Positions 41,750 to 50,141 of a stretch of 64,000 nucleotides of DNA are shown here, piece by piece (within the stretch, counting starts at the first letter, position 1; the number at the start of each line of letters is the position of its first letter). The notes under the pieces are model-generated. The model worked only from the letters and a program-made list of their open reading frames with translations. It was not told the DNA's origin and did not search any database. Where the stretch lies: positions 62,001 through 126,000 of the forward strand of contig JAFUAH010000022.1 of NCBI GenBank assembly GCA_017464345.1, in the 5' to 3' direction. This DNA is from Bacteroidaceae bacterium. Lineage in GTDB: Bacteria > Bacteroidota > Bacteroidia > Bacteroidales > Bacteroidaceae. A program made the translations under genes and the position numbers.

Positions 41750-41817
41750 AAAAATTGGCCGTGGGCTTCCGTCTGTACGCAGGGAGGTTGTTGCCAATAC
41801 TCCTACCCACGGCCAAT
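41750..41817 (-). terminator. Attenuator-like hairpin before the helicase gene
   Basis: Twelve-base arms ATTGGCCGTGGG (41754-41765) and its complement (41806-41817) enclose 40 bases, and a T5 run (41754-41750) follows on the minus strand. The helicase start lies 17 bases downstream, so the hairpin could end readthrough or limit helicase expression. Confidence 0.65.
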
Positions 41818-41823
41818 ATCTAA

Positions 41824-42501
41824 TTACTCTTCGTTGTCTGGCTCTCCGTCAGGGTCGCCATCGCCATCTTCGCCAAATGGCAGGTCATCGTCTGGGGCCT
41901 CTTCTGCGGTCACAGGCTTCTTGACCTCTGGGAAGTCGATGCCGAACACGTCCATCATGGCCTTGCGGTTCCAGTCCTCTTGGCTCCAGAGTGAGTTCTT
42001 ATCCCAATCGGGAATCGGTGTAACCTTGCAGAGTTGCATCTTGCCATCAACCCATGCGAAGAAACAGAAGTGGCCGTTGAGGGCTATACGGACGGTCTCG
42101 GTGGGAGGCAGGGCAAAATCGGTAGTGCCTTTCTTCACTCTGGCTGCGAGGTCGGAAATCTCTAACAGAATGGAATTGTAGGCTTCCTCGGCGGCTTTCT
42201 TCATGGCCTTGATGCGCTCCAAAGTCTCTTCCAGATACTTCTTGCGCTCCGGGGCTTCGTTCTCTTGCTTGAGGCAGTATTCCTCACGAATCTCTTGGAT
42301 TTCGTGGGCATCATACAGGCGAGTGGCAATCTCGCCCTCTGGGAAGAGGCAGTTAAACTTCTCTTCGAATACCTTGATGGCCTCCTTACTGGTCTTGGCT
42401 CCCTTACAGATTTCCAAGACATCCTTAAACATTTCTCGCTGTGCCTCTGTCAGAACAAAGTCGATGTTCTCGGGGCGGTAGTTCAACAGATGTGCTAACA
42501 T
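41824..42501 (-). CDS. Hypothetical recombination-operon protein
   Basis: 225 aa; helical first half (TLERIKAMKKAAEEAY coiled coil), then a beta region with NGHFCFFAWVDGKMQL, then an acidic tail containing DDLPFG, similar to an SSB tip, followed by Asp/Glu/Gly residues. It may compete for or bind the same partners as SSB. Family not recognised. Confidence 0.6.
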   Translation of the reverse strand: MLAHLLNYRPENIDFVLTEAQREMFKDVLEICKGAKTSKEAIKVFEEKFNCLFPEGEIATRLYDAHEIQEIREEYCLKQENEAPERKKYLEETLERIKAMKKAAEEAYNSILLEISDLAARVKKGTTDFALPPTETVRIALNGHFCFFAWVDGKMQLCKVTPIPDWDKNSLWSQEDWNRKAMMDVFGIDFPEVKKPVTAEEAPDDDLPFGEDGDGDPDGEPDNEE

Positions 42502-42519
42502 AACTTTACGATTGGGTTA

Positions 42520-42906
42520 TTACTTGTTCTTGATTCTATCCCACAGGCTGCGGTTCTTCAGCCGCTCCACCTCATTTTCGAGGTCAGAGATTCTTGTCTT
42601 GGCCTCGGCGAGTTCCTTAATCGGTTTGCCGTTGGCCTCACTGACCGCCTTGTTGATGATGGCTTCCTCAATCTGGGGGCGCACCTTATCCAGATTGACA
42701 ACTTCGCGAACTGCTGGCTTACCGCCGAACAAATTGCCAAAGGGGGATTCTACCATTACGGCAATCATGCCACCATCGGCCAGTTCGTGAATCTCTTGGG
42801 CATGGCGTTTCTTCTCGTCTGCCAGTTGCTTCTTGAGGCTTTCCGTCTCTTTTGAAGCATCGCGTAGAGCGTTGTACTCGCTCAATTCAATTTTTACTTT
42901 CGGCAT
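42520..42906 (-). CDS. Coiled-coil phage protein
   Basis: 128 aa with a heptad-rich N-terminus (ETESLKKQLADEKKRHAQEI) and C-terminus (EVERLKNRSLWDRIKNK) around a Gly/Pro-rich centre. Not recognised. Belongs to the recombination operon. Confidence 0.55.
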   Translation of the reverse strand: MPKVKIELSEYNALRDASKETESLKKQLADEKKRHAQEIHELADGGMIAVMVESPFGNLFGGKPAVREVVNLDKVRPQIEEAIINKAVSEANGKPIKELAEAKTRISDLENEVERLKNRSLWDRIKNK

Positions 42907-42924
42907 AATGTTTTGTTTTTGATG

Positions 42925-43365
42925 TTATACGAAATCTTTGTATTGTTCCACTTGTTGCTGTGCGAAGAATATGGCTTCATGCTCATTCGGTTCTGGGAGA
43001 TATAGGCCGCATTGTGCGCTGCTGTAGTTTCTGAATCTCTCTATGGCCCTTGTCATTTCCAGTTTGTCAAGCTCCGTACTGCTGCGGACATAGCGGATTT
43101 CATTGCCTCGCTTATTCGTGCGTTGGCGAATGAATATGTCTGGATTGCAGTGTTTCTTGAAGATGTCGAACTTTACCTCTTCGAGGGTATATCCGAACTC
43201 ACTGGCGAAGTAGCCGAGCAAAAGATGTAGGTAGGAGTTCTGGGCCAGACTGCGCTGCGTATGCTTCTTTGTCAGTTCCACATACTCCTGTGCCAACACC
43301 ATCGCATTTGCTTTCTCCTTGAAGCGTTGGCGGTCATAGGGATTCTTCAGATTATACAAAGCCAT
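42925..43365 (-). CDS. NinB-like recombination protein
   Basis: 146 aa. QRSLAQNSYLHLLLGYFASEFGYTLEEVKFDIFKKH resembles the lambda NinB helix pair that anneals or mediates recombination on SSB-coated DNA. Lies beside SSB and NinG, as in lambda. Family assigned from pattern memory. Confidence 0.6.
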   Translation of the reverse strand: MALYNLKNPYDRQRFKEKANAMVLAQEYVELTKKHTQRSLAQNSYLHLLLGYFASEFGYTLEEVKFDIFKKHCNPDIFIRQRTNKRGNEIRYVRSSTELDKLEMTRAIERFRNYSSAQCGLYLPEPNEHEAIFFAQQQVEQYKDFV

Positions 43366-43377
43366 ACTCTCGCGTGT

Positions 43378-43899
43378 TTAGAATGGTAAATCGTCTGGGT
43401 TCTCGCAGATAGGGTTTCCGTTCTCATCCACGGCAGGGGGGAATGGCTGTGCCGATGTCTGCACTGGTGCTCCAGTCGGTGCCGTTGCAGGGAATGGGTT
43501 TGCAGGGGCTTGGCCTTGCTGATAGGCTGGCTGACCTTGGAAAGTCTGCTGTCCTGGCATGGCTGGCTGCGGCTGCTGACCGTTACGGCTGTATGCCTCA
43601 ATCTTGTAGCCTGTCACATTGGTAAAGAAACTTACTTGTCCGTTCTTCTCTGACTTTCTGCCGGAAAGGACGAAAGAGACGGTTACAACACTGCCGATGG
43701 GGAACTGGTCTAACAGAGCGCAGTGATTTCCTGTAAACTCCAACTTGGGATAGTTCTCGAATTTCCTACCTGTGAACTGGTCGAAACGAGAGGCATCCAG
43801 TACCAACTCACGCTTATAAAATGGGTTGGGCGAGTTGGGTACTGGTATGGCCTCTGTCTGGCCTATCTGTAGGATTCTTCCTGTGATAGTATTCGCCAT
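43378..43899 (-). CDS. Single-stranded DNA-binding protein
   Basis: 173 aa. An OB-fold N-terminal domain (ITGRILQIGQTEA through VTVSFVLSGRKSEKNG and FTNVTGYKIEAYSR), a Gln/Pro/Ala-rich linker and the canonical acidic tip ENPDDLPF. DUF3127-like phage SSB. In the recombination operon next to NinB-like, nuclease and Sak4-like genes. Confidence 0.85.
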   Translation of the reverse strand: MANTITGRILQIGQTEAIPVPNSPNPFYKRELVLDASRFDQFTGRKFENYPKLEFTGNHCALLDQFPIGSVVTVSFVLSGRKSEKNGQVSFFTNVTGYKIEAYSRNGQQPQPAMPGQQTFQGQPAYQQGQAPANPFPATAPTGAPVQTSAQPFPPAVDENGNPICENPDDLPF

Positions 43900-43904
43900 A
43901 ACTT

Positions 43905-44861
43905 TTACTTTTGGAGGTTGAAGTTAAGTCCTTGCTGGGTGAGCCATGCCTCCAGAGCCTTAAACTGCTCATCCTTGGCAAAAATCTCGTAATAGCGCGG
44001 ATAGGTGACAGGCTCTGCCACTTTGGGCGCACCTGCGGACTGGCCCAGAATGTCTGCAAAGGCATCGGCAGCGTCAGCCTCGAAGTTGTCAATGTCATGG
44101 TGGCTCGACTGCTCTTCCGGCTTCTCTGGGGCTTCTGCCTGTGCCGCTTGCTCTGGTTTTGCAGCCTCATCCTTTGTCTTATCCTCTTCTGTTGCTCTGG
44201 CTGCGGCCTCACGCTGCTCTTTGAGTTGGTTGGCATAGCGCACGGCCTCTTGGAGATTCAGATTTTCTTTGTAGCGAACTACCAGAACATCGTAATCCTC
44301 GGCAAAGGATTTGAGGGTTTCGAGGTCTGCCGTGATATTGGTCATTCTGGCTTTGATGTCAGCCTCAACGCTCTTCAGCGAGGTGGATTTGTTCAGCCAC
44401 TTGTCATTCCATATCTTTGAGAGGTGGATGCCCAACTCTTCAAGTCCGCAACTCTCGGCAAGGCGTTCAATCTGCTCTCGCTTCTCTGCCTTGGTACGCT
44501 CTTCGTCAGCCTTGATAACGGTATCAATCTTTGCTACCGCCTCTTTGATGAGTTTGCAAGTCTCGCCGACAACATCCTTGAACTCGCCGAATGGTGCCAT
44601 AAACTCACGCTCATACTCAATGCGCTTGTCATTGAGCGTCTTTTGCGCCTTGTTGAGCAGGGCCTTGTCTGCCTTGGCCTTTGCAACATCGTCAGAAGAG
44701 TAGTTGGCGATGTCATATCTTGGAAGTGCTTGCTTCACCAACTCCCGAATCTGGATGGCGTTGGTGGTGAGGCTTCCAATGGTTTTCTCACTCACTACCA
44801 GTTCTAACTGACTGGCCTGTAGTTCCGCTACGGGAACTGGTATATTCGTTTCTTGATTCAT
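43905..44861 (-). CDS. DUF1351 family phage protein
   Basis: 318 aa from ATG 44861. Long helical body (KADKALLNKAQKTLNDKRIEYEREFMAPFGEFK, KLIKEAVAKIDTVIKADEERTKAEKREQIERLAE) typical of DUF1351, then an Ala/Glu/Gln-rich linker and a small C-terminal domain. DUF1351 genes sit beside RecT/exonuclease modules, with no firm activity. Its start overlaps the nuclease stop by ATGA. Confidence 0.75.
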   Translation of the reverse strand: MNQETNIPVPVAELQASQLELVVSEKTIGSLTTNAIQIRELVKQALPRYDIANYSSDDVAKAKADKALLNKAQKTLNDKRIEYEREFMAPFGEFKDVVGETCKLIKEAVAKIDTVIKADEERTKAEKREQIERLAESCGLEELGIHLSKIWNDKWLNKSTSLKSVEADIKARMTNITADLETLKSFAEDYDVLVVRYKENLNLQEAVRYANQLKEQREAAARATEEDKTKDEAAKPEQAAQAEAPEKPEEQSSHHDIDNFEADAADAFADILGQSAGAPKVAEPVTYPRYYEIFAKDEQFKALEAWLTQQGLNFNLQK

Positions 44862-45622
44862 CGTAAATTGAAAATCTTTTTGTCTGTAATTAAATCGCGG
44901 TTCGCTTGCAGGAATCTGATGAAGTCCTCGCAATGTTCCGTCAGTCGCGGGATGTCACGCTCTGGAACAAATGAGTAACTTTCGGTATAGGTGCGGTAGA
45001 ATGTTTTTCCCAACTCCACCACGTTATACTCGAAGTCTGGCACATTACAGCCGTTCTCCATCAGCGCATAAGGGTAAACGATATGCTGCCAGTGGTCCTT
45101 GTAGTTACCGACAGCGTATTGTCCTGTGGTCTTTAGGTCATGGGTGCAGAACGGCAGCACGTAGTCGATATAGCCGTAGAGCAACACATCACCGAACATC
45201 GTAGGCAGAATGGCTTGGATATACTGCTGCGGTAGGCCGCCGCTATAGTAGTCGGCCACCTCCTTGCATAGTGACAAGGGGAAATAGAATGTTCCGCCAT
45301 TGTATGTACCATTCAAGCCCACTACAGAGCCATTTCCGTCTCGTACTTTCTGCACCTTAACTTTATCCGAGTTCTTATGCAGAACCATACAATCGACAAT
45401 CTCATTGAACACCGTACCCCTATCTGCTTTCTCGCTTGAGAACGGAACACGATTGATTCTGTCGATGAGAGACTGGAACTGCTTTTGCCTAAACTCCTCT
45501 ATTCCACATGGAGGGTTTTCAGAGTAACCCCAGTAACGCTCATAGATGATGTCGCTATTGAGATAACTCTGAAACCCATCGAGTAGTGTCGGGTAGAACT
45601 TGAAATTAAGCGGCTGCTGCAT
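44858..45622 (-). CDS. RecB-like/YqaJ-type PD-(D/E)XK nuclease
   Basis: 254 aa from ATG 45622; the longer frame lies deep in the upstream gene. VLLYGYIDYVLPF followed by HDLKTTGQY gives the Asp...Asp-x-Lys nuclease core, with helices around RGTVFNEIVDCM before it. Acts as the 5' or 3' resecting exonuclease of the recombination module. Confidence 0.8.
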   Translation of the reverse strand: MQQPLNFKFYPTLLDGFQSYLNSDIIYERYWGYSENPPCGIEEFRQKQFQSLIDRINRVPFSSEKADRGTVFNEIVDCMVLHKNSDKVKVQKVRDGNGSVVGLNGTYNGGTFYFPLSLCKEVADYYSGGLPQQYIQAILPTMFGDVLLYGYIDYVLPFCTHDLKTTGQYAVGNYKDHWQHIVYPYALMENGCNVPDFEYNVVELGKTFYRTYTESYSFVPERDIPRLTEHCEDFIRFLQANRDLITDKKIFNLR

Positions 45623-46559
45623 CTTCGTACTGCTTTGTTTCCTTGTTGTAGACAAGACCAAGCGACTTGACTTTCTTCGAGAAGAGGTCGCGGGCGTAGA
45701 TGATGATGGAGTTGCCCAAATCCTTGTAGTCGCCGATGTGGGCAAGGAAATGGTTGGCTCCCTGTGCATCCGTCATAATCTCGATGGCCCCTTTGATTTC
45801 CTCCAGAGCCTCATTGTACTTCTTGACAGCCTCTTCCTTGACTGCAATCATACCTTGATACTTGGCGATGATTTGCTTCTGGATGAAGTCATTGGCAGAA
45901 GTCGGCTGGCCGTTGGCATCCAGAATGTTCGGAATCACCATCACGCCGGGCAGTTGGCATGTGTTCTTGCCATCATTGCGCGATGTGGGGTCAAAGGTAA
46001 TGGTGCGCTTCTGTACGCCGTTCTCGTTCTTCATTTCGACATAGCCGAGCAAGTCCAACTCCGTTACTATGCTGTTGTAGTTCTTCTCGCGCAGGGCAGG
46101 GATAAACACCGTATCATCACCCTCCTTGCGAGAATCGCGGTGGGCCACAAAGATGATGTGCTTGTTCAACTGCGAGAGAGAGGAAACGAACCACTTGAAA
46201 TCGTTGTTAATCGTTCCCCAATCCTGTACTCTGGGCTGTCTGCCGTTGCATCGGTAGGCAATAATGAAGTCCATCATCTTGCCGATGGTATCAACGACAA
46301 TCGTCTCGAATGTAGCGAGGTCGGCTTGCTCCTGTGTCAGCAGTTGAATGACCTCTTGCCAGTTGTTAATCTGGACAATACCGATGGAATCATCCAGATG
46401 CGCGTTGTTCACTCGCTTAACGCCGTTGTCGAAGTCAAGCAATAATGCACTCGGTGAAGAGAGGGCGAGGGTAGTCTTACCCATACCAGCCTGGCCATAG
46501 ACCATCATCTTCACATTTCGCTGAATCGCGATTTCGTTACTTTTCTTAATCAATCCCAT
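45606..46559 (-). CDS. Sak4-like ATPase (single-strand annealing type)
   Basis: 317 aa. Walker A GQAGMGKTT, Walker B around TIVVDTIGK and a RecA-like core (IFVAHRDSR) match Sak4/AAA_24 proteins that pair with SSB and a nuclease for phage recombination. C-terminal helical domain. Start is AAGCACCAAGAGCAATGGG. First gene of the recombination operon. Confidence 0.9.
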   Translation of the reverse strand: MGLIKKSNEIAIQRNVKMMVYGQAGMGKTTLALSSPSALLLDFDNGVKRVNNAHLDDSIGIVQINNWQEVIQLLTQEQADLATFETIVVDTIGKMMDFIIAYRCNGRQPRVQDWGTINNDFKWFVSSLSQLNKHIIFVAHRDSRKEGDDTVFIPALREKNYNSIVTELDLLGYVEMKNENGVQKRTITFDPTSRNDGKNTCQLPGVMVIPNILDANGQPTSANDFIQKQIIAKYQGMIAVKEEAVKKYNEALEEIKGAIEIMTDAQGANHFLAHIGDYKDLGNSIIIYARDLFSKKVKSLGLVYNKETKQYEDAAAA

Positions 46560-46592
46560 TGCTCTTGGTGCTTTGATAAATTAAACATATAT

Positions 46593-47144
46593 TTAACTGA
46601 ATAAGTTGTTTCGATTCGCATACTGAATAAACTCGCTCTTTTCATGGATGCCAAGTTTGCAGTAAACGCTCTTGATATGGTTCTTCACGGTGTGAGGCGA
46701 GCAATACAACTGCTCCGCAATATCCTCTTTGCTCTTACCCTCATACACCAGTCTCATCACGCGCAGTTCCGCTTCTGAAAGTCTGGTGTTGAAAGCAGGG
46801 AAACAGATAACCCCCTCAAACTTGCACTCACCGCGCAGGGGGCAATCAACCTTTTCAAAGTTGAATCTGCCAGAGGCTTCTACATCTAACTTTGTCGTGT
46901 CGAGTTTGCCGAAGTTGCACTTGCAGAATCTTCTCACGATAAGAAATTGATAATAGCGCACGTTGCTTGCGCTCTTCTGATACTCCTTTTGCAGGGCCTT
47001 GTAAGCATCGGGGTAATGTTCACGAATTAACTCCAGTAGGCTCTGGATGAGTTCTGTGTCATTCTCCGTCACCACTTCATTGCGGCCATCAGCGTACTTG
47101 CACCACAACTCGCTTTCGTAGATGTAAAATTCTAATTCTCCCAT
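46593..47144 (-). CDS. LuxR-type helix-turn-helix regulator
   Basis: 183 aa. A variable N-terminal half with a small Cys cluster (DCPLRGECKFEGVIC), then a C-terminal LuxR HTH: LSEAELRVMRLVYEGKSKEDIAEQLYCSPHTVKNHIKSVYCKLG. Overlaps the Cro-like gene by 13 bases. Possible activator of the later operons with TTATTTG palindromes; not shown. Confidence 0.85.
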   Translation of the reverse strand: MGELEFYIYESELWCKYADGRNEVVTENDTELIQSLLELIREHYPDAYKALQKEYQKSASNVRYYQFLIVRRFCKCNFGKLDTTKLDVEASGRFNFEKVDCPLRGECKFEGVICFPAFNTRLSEAELRVMRLVYEGKSKEDIAEQLYCSPHTVKNHIKSVYCKLGIHEKSEFIQYANRNNLFS

Positions 47145-47371
47145 AGGTCTTCAGCGGCTATGCCTGTTATAGCGGAAAGTCTCTGCACATGGTCTGGGTT
47201 GAACGGTCTCGTAATACCCATTACCCAATTTCGTGCAGTCGTGAATGACACTCCACACTCGCTCATGATGCGAGTGATGAAATCCGTCTTGGGATGCACC
47301 GCATCTGGTAGATTGCGGTAATAGCCCTTGAGGGTCATTTTTTCTTGTTTTTCGTTAATTTTATTTGCCAT
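47132..47371 (-). CDS. Cro-like XRE helix-turn-helix protein
   Basis: 79 aa. FITRIMSECGVSFTTARNWVMG is an HTH of the XRE/Cro type, with AAEDLWEN ending. Small, first gene of the leftward early operon, facing the CI-like gene across the operator region at 47420-47469. Confidence 0.8.
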   Translation of the reverse strand: MANKINEKQEKMTLKGYYRNLPDAVHPKTDFITRIMSECGVSFTTARNWVMGITRPFNPDHVQRLSAITGIAAEDLWEN

Positions 47372-47419
47372 TCGAGTAAAATTTATTACTTTTACACTGA
47401 TTTAATTGTTATTACTCTG

Positions 47420-47469
47420 CAAAGGTACAAAAAATAATTTAGATTAGGATAAGACTATCTAATTATTTT
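47420..47469. promoter_or_regulatory. Leftward early promoter with inverted-repeat operator
   Basis: Minus-strand -7 TACCTTTG (47427-47420), overlapped upstream by imperfect arms AAAATAATTTAGAT (47431-47444) and ATCTAATTATTTT (47457-47469). The same sequence up to the centre of the repeat recurs at 51079-51105. Likely operator for the CI-like or Cro-like protein. Confidence 0.7.
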
Positions 47470-47494
47470 CCTTGCATTAAGGATTTTTAACAGA

Positions 47495-47902
47495 ATGGAC
47501 GCAGTAAAAAGTAGATTAGTCGAATTTTTGAAGTACAAAGGACTTGATAAGTCCGTGTTTGAAAGAATGTGCGGTTTGGCTAACGGCTTCGTTGATAAAA
47601 CCAATTCGAGGATGAGAAAAACATCCTTGAACTCTATCAGTACGACTTTCCCAGAACTAAATACCGAATGGCTTATGTCTGGAAAAGGCGAAATGATAAT
47701 AGATGTCGATGTTAAGCCAGAGCAAGAAACAAGCGAGGTCATGGCCTTACTACAGCGCATCGACAAACTGATAGAGATTCACGAAAGAGACGTAGCAGTG
47801 CATGAACAGAACGCAAAGAATGTAGATAGACTGCTTTCTCTTCTGCTCGAACGCTCTGTAAGTTCTGAGCCAGAACAAACTAAAGAAAAGGCTGTCGGCT
47901 AA
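47495..47902 (+). CDS. CI-like repressor
   Basis: 135 aa. KYKGLDKSVFERMCGLANGFVDKTNSRMRKTSLNSISTTFPELNTEWLMSGKGEM is the HTH of Bacteroidales phage repressors; a coiled-coil C-terminus (LLQRIDKLIEIHERDVAVHEQ) replaces an S24 peptidase, so induction would not be by RecA-driven self-cleavage. Divergent from the Cro-like gene. Confidence 0.85.
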   Translation: MDAVKSRLVEFLKYKGLDKSVFERMCGLANGFVDKTNSRMRKTSLNSISTTFPELNTEWLMSGKGEMIIDVDVKPEQETSEVMALLQRIDKLIEIHERDVAVHEQNAKNVDRLLSLLLERSVSSEPEQTKEKAVG

Positions 47903-47939
47903 TCCATCTGTTTTACATTTACGGCAAATACTATATCTT

Positions 47940-48296
47940 ATGACGCAATTAACCGATGAAGATAAAAGAGTGCGGAACATTCTAATAGATGTTGCTGCAA
48001 AGGAGGAAACTATCACCGCAAGCGATTTAGTCGTAAAGGCAAATGTACCATTGAATATGACTTCGCCGAATGACAGAAAACTGCTCGGCAGAATACTTGG
48101 CCGCATAGTCGAATATGAGCATGAATCTGGTAGGCCCATGCTATCCTCTGTTATCGTTTCCAAAAGCAAAGTTAGGGGTGATGGATTTTTCAAGATTGCC
48201 GAGCAACTTGGATATGGCGACTGGCAAACTTTGAAAAACGATGGTTTTGCAACAAAACAAATGAATGAGGCGTATAAGTTCTGGAAAAAACATTAA
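47940..48296 (+). CDS. Lysogeny-operon hypothetical protein
   Basis: 118 aa. LGRILGRIVEYEHESGRPMLSSVIVSKSKVRGDGFFKIAEQLGYGDW is a pattern I have seen in small proteins of unknown role on mobile elements. Co-directional with the repressor gene, 38 bases after it. A defence or exclusion role is possible but unproven. Confidence 0.6.
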   Translation: MTQLTDEDKRVRNILIDVAAKEETITASDLVVKANVPLNMTSPNDRKLLGRILGRIVEYEHESGRPMLSSVIVSKSKVRGDGFFKIAEQLGYGDWQTLKNDGFATKQMNEAYKFWKKH

Positions 48297-48302
48297 AGCG
48301 GA

Positions 48303-48593
48303 ATGATTATCAAGATTGCCCCAGAGGGCGCAAATACAACCAAGCGTTTCTTTATGGCTCTGGAATTTTTGCAGCGTCAGAGAAAAATACGTGGGCTGCG
48401 TACTTTCACGGAAAAGTACGGCATCAACTACTGGAACTTCTATACACTCAAATCCGAACCAGAAAGCCGAGTGATGAAAGTGGAATACCTCACATACCTT
48501 GTGCGAGACTTTGGCGTTTCCGCAGAATGGCTGTTGTTAGGCTCTGGCCCCATGATGAAGAATGAACCTAAAAACGAAGATAGTATAAAATGA
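48303..48593 (+). CDS. Second repressor-like HTH protein
   Basis: 96 aa. FFMALEFLQRQRKIRGLRTFTEKYGINYWNFYTLKSEP and VRDFGVSAEWLLLGSGPM are the HTH and the EWL-GxG tail seen in the CI-like protein. Perhaps a second operator-binding protein. Overlaps the lipoprotein gene by ATGA. Confidence 0.75.
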   Translation: MIIKIAPEGANTTKRFFMALEFLQRQRKIRGLRTFTEKYGINYWNFYTLKSEPESRVMKVEYLTYLVRDFGVSAEWLLLGSGPMMKNEPKNEDSIK

Positions 48594-49297
48594 AAAGGCT
48601 TACCTTTCTTGTCCTGTTTTTTCCACTGCTTATTTCCTGCACAAGCAGAGAGAAGAGCGATTTGGAGCGCAGACGTGAGCAAATCCACGCTGACAGGGAG
48701 CGTGCAGCAAAGATGGAGGCAGATAGGATTCAGAAATCACGAAACGACAGCCTTGCTGCAATAGCATGGGGGGATGCCATCTGGGGCATGACCAGGAATG
48801 AAGTTCTAAAGACAAAAGCATTTCGCAATGGTAAAGACTACGGATATACCATAGAAATGAACGAGGACAGGAAGCAAAAAACACGCGAGATATTCAGACT
48901 GAAGAATCTAATGTCTCTACGCGCATATATCAACGATGATTGTCTCTCTGGCATATTCCTTGATTCGTGGGGTGTCAAAACCAGACAATTTGACGAACTG
49001 GTTACAGAGTGCATTTCCTTGAAGAATAACTTTTATCGTCTTTATGGTACACCGTCTAAAAACAATGAAGTTTCATTCTCTGGGTTTGATAAAGATGGGA
49101 ACCAACTTGTGGCCGAATATAAAACTGGAAATAAAACCATCACCATCATCCTGCAAAAGAAAGAATACGAATACTGCTATAAGGTGTCTATCTTTCCTCT
49201 GACCGCCAACAGAAAATCATTGTCGCTATCTCCTTGGCTTGAAAAGTTTGATTCTGACAGCAACAGGCCGGACGATGTAACCATCTTCTCATTTTGA
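48590..49297 (+). CDS. Prophage lipoprotein
   Basis: 235 aa. Signal peptide with lipobox (LLISC at residues 14-18) then charged helices (SDLERRREQIHADRERAAKMEADRI) and a globular part with Trp and Cys. Expressed from the lysogen side, so a surface lipoprotein such as a superinfection-exclusion protein is plausible. Not recognised. Confidence 0.75.
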   Translation: MKRLTFLVLFFPLLISCTSREKSDLERRREQIHADRERAAKMEADRIQKSRNDSLAAIAWGDAIWGMTRNEVLKTKAFRNGKDYGYTIEMNEDRKQKTREIFRLKNLMSLRAYINDDCLSGIFLDSWGVKTRQFDELVTECISLKNNFYRLYGTPSKNNEVSFSGFDKDGNQLVAEYKTGNKTITIILQKKEYEYCYKVSIFPLTANRKSLSLSPWLEKFDSDSNRPDDVTIFSF

Positions 49298-49396
49298 ACC
49301 CATCGCACACGCGCATATATTATATTTTGGTTTATTATGAGCGTAGCGAATAATAAACATATATATATTCTTCCTTTCTTATATTCTTTAGATGTT

Positions 49397-49518
49397 GTCG
49401 TTTGCTTGTCGCTTGTTTGTCATTTGCTTGTCGCTTTACGATGATATGATGCGCTGTAATGCCGATAAATAAAGGGATTTCTGCTTGTCGTTTGCTTGTC
49501 GCTTGTTTTTCCAAAGAA
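49397..49518. repeat. Two 22-bp direct repeats
   Basis: Identical 22-base copies at 49397-49418 and 49497-49518, spaced by 100, plus a third partial copy at ~49424. They contain TTGCTTGTCGC units. They might be iterons or recombination arm sites; a minus-strand ORF through them (KQATSKRQ repeats) seems incidental. The gap 49298-49574 holds nothing else I recognise. Confidence 0.6.
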
Positions 49519-49574
49519 AATCGCCCACTACCTTTCACAGGCGATGGGCGACAATCATTTATGTACTGAAAACG

Positions 49575-49775
49575 CTATAATGCTGCTCTCCAGAAGCGTA
49601 GAATGTCCTTGCCAGTATAGAACTTCTGCAAGGTGTTGGGCCTTTGCCCACAAACTATCAGCCCTGCACTGGTGTACTTTGCGAGTGTCTTACGGCTAAT
49701 TGTGAGTATGGCGCATGTCTGCTTGATGGTGTAGCGGTCATTGGGCATAACCCTTGGCTCCGTGCTTGTTACCAT
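49575..49775 (-). CDS. Excisionase-like MerR-type HTH protein
   Basis: 66 aa. DRYTIKQTCAILTISRKTLAKYTSAGLIVCGQRPNTLQKFYTGKDILRFW is a winged HTH of the excisionase/MerR class. Near the right attachment site, consistent with Xis, although the integrase is not in the window. Confidence 0.75.
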   Translation of the reverse strand: MVTSTEPRVMPNDRYTIKQTCAILTISRKTLAKYTSAGLIVCGQRPNTLQKFYTGKDILRFWRAAL

Positions 49776-49894
49776 TTTGACCTCCTTTCCGTCTGCTGTT
49801 GATAGTATGTCTCATTGGGGAACTTTGGCGTGTTCCATGCCGTAGCCTTTTGCACCAGGCGTTTCGGCTTGCGCTGCTGATATACTTTGTTCAT
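49769..49894 (-). CDS. Small basic protein (41 aa)
   Basis: ATG 49894 to TAA 49769. Lys/Arg/Gln-rich (KVYQQRKPKRLVQ). Overlaps both neighbours by a few bases, indicating coupling. Function unknown. Confidence 0.45.
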   Translation of the reverse strand: MNKVYQQRKPKRLVQKATAWNTPKFPNETYYQQQTERRSKW

Positions 49895-50136
49895 ACTGAT
49901 TCCGTTTTGCGGAGCAACTCTTTCAATTCGGCCTTGACCTTTAGTAACTCACGATGATAGCGTGAGGACATGGCTCCTGCAGCGAGGTAGGCACGTCTGT
50001 ATTTCTCAACCTCCAAGCGCAGATACTTGTTTTCCTCGATAGCCTTATCCGCATAGGCTCTCTCTGGGGTTGCAAATCTTCCCTTGCTATCCCTCATGCG
50101 CAGTGCAGGGTCGTTGTCGAAAAGCGTTTGCTCCAT
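49891..50136 (-). CDS. Small helical protein
   Basis: 81 aa, MEQTLFDNDPALR then a charged coiled coil. N-terminal QTLF looks like a clamp-type motif but this placement is unusual. Not recognised. Confidence 0.5.
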   Translation of the reverse strand: MEQTLFDNDPALRMRDSKGRFATPERAYADKAIEENKYLRLEVEKYRRAYLAAGAMSSRYHRELLKVKAELKELLRKTESV

Positions 50137-50141
50137 AATGG

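Noticed and set aside
45623..45769. N-terminal extension of the nuclease gene
   Set aside because: Low-complexity Ser/Thr/Arg reading through the end of the upstream ATPase gene; the ATG at 45622 is the better start.
49390..49520. CRISPR-like repeat
   Set aside because: Two copies only, spaced by 100 bases, no spacer pattern and no cas genes.
49335..49538. Minus-strand ORF with KQATSKRQ repeats
   Set aside because: Follows from the 22-bp DNA repeats; no start context, and composition unlike neighbours.
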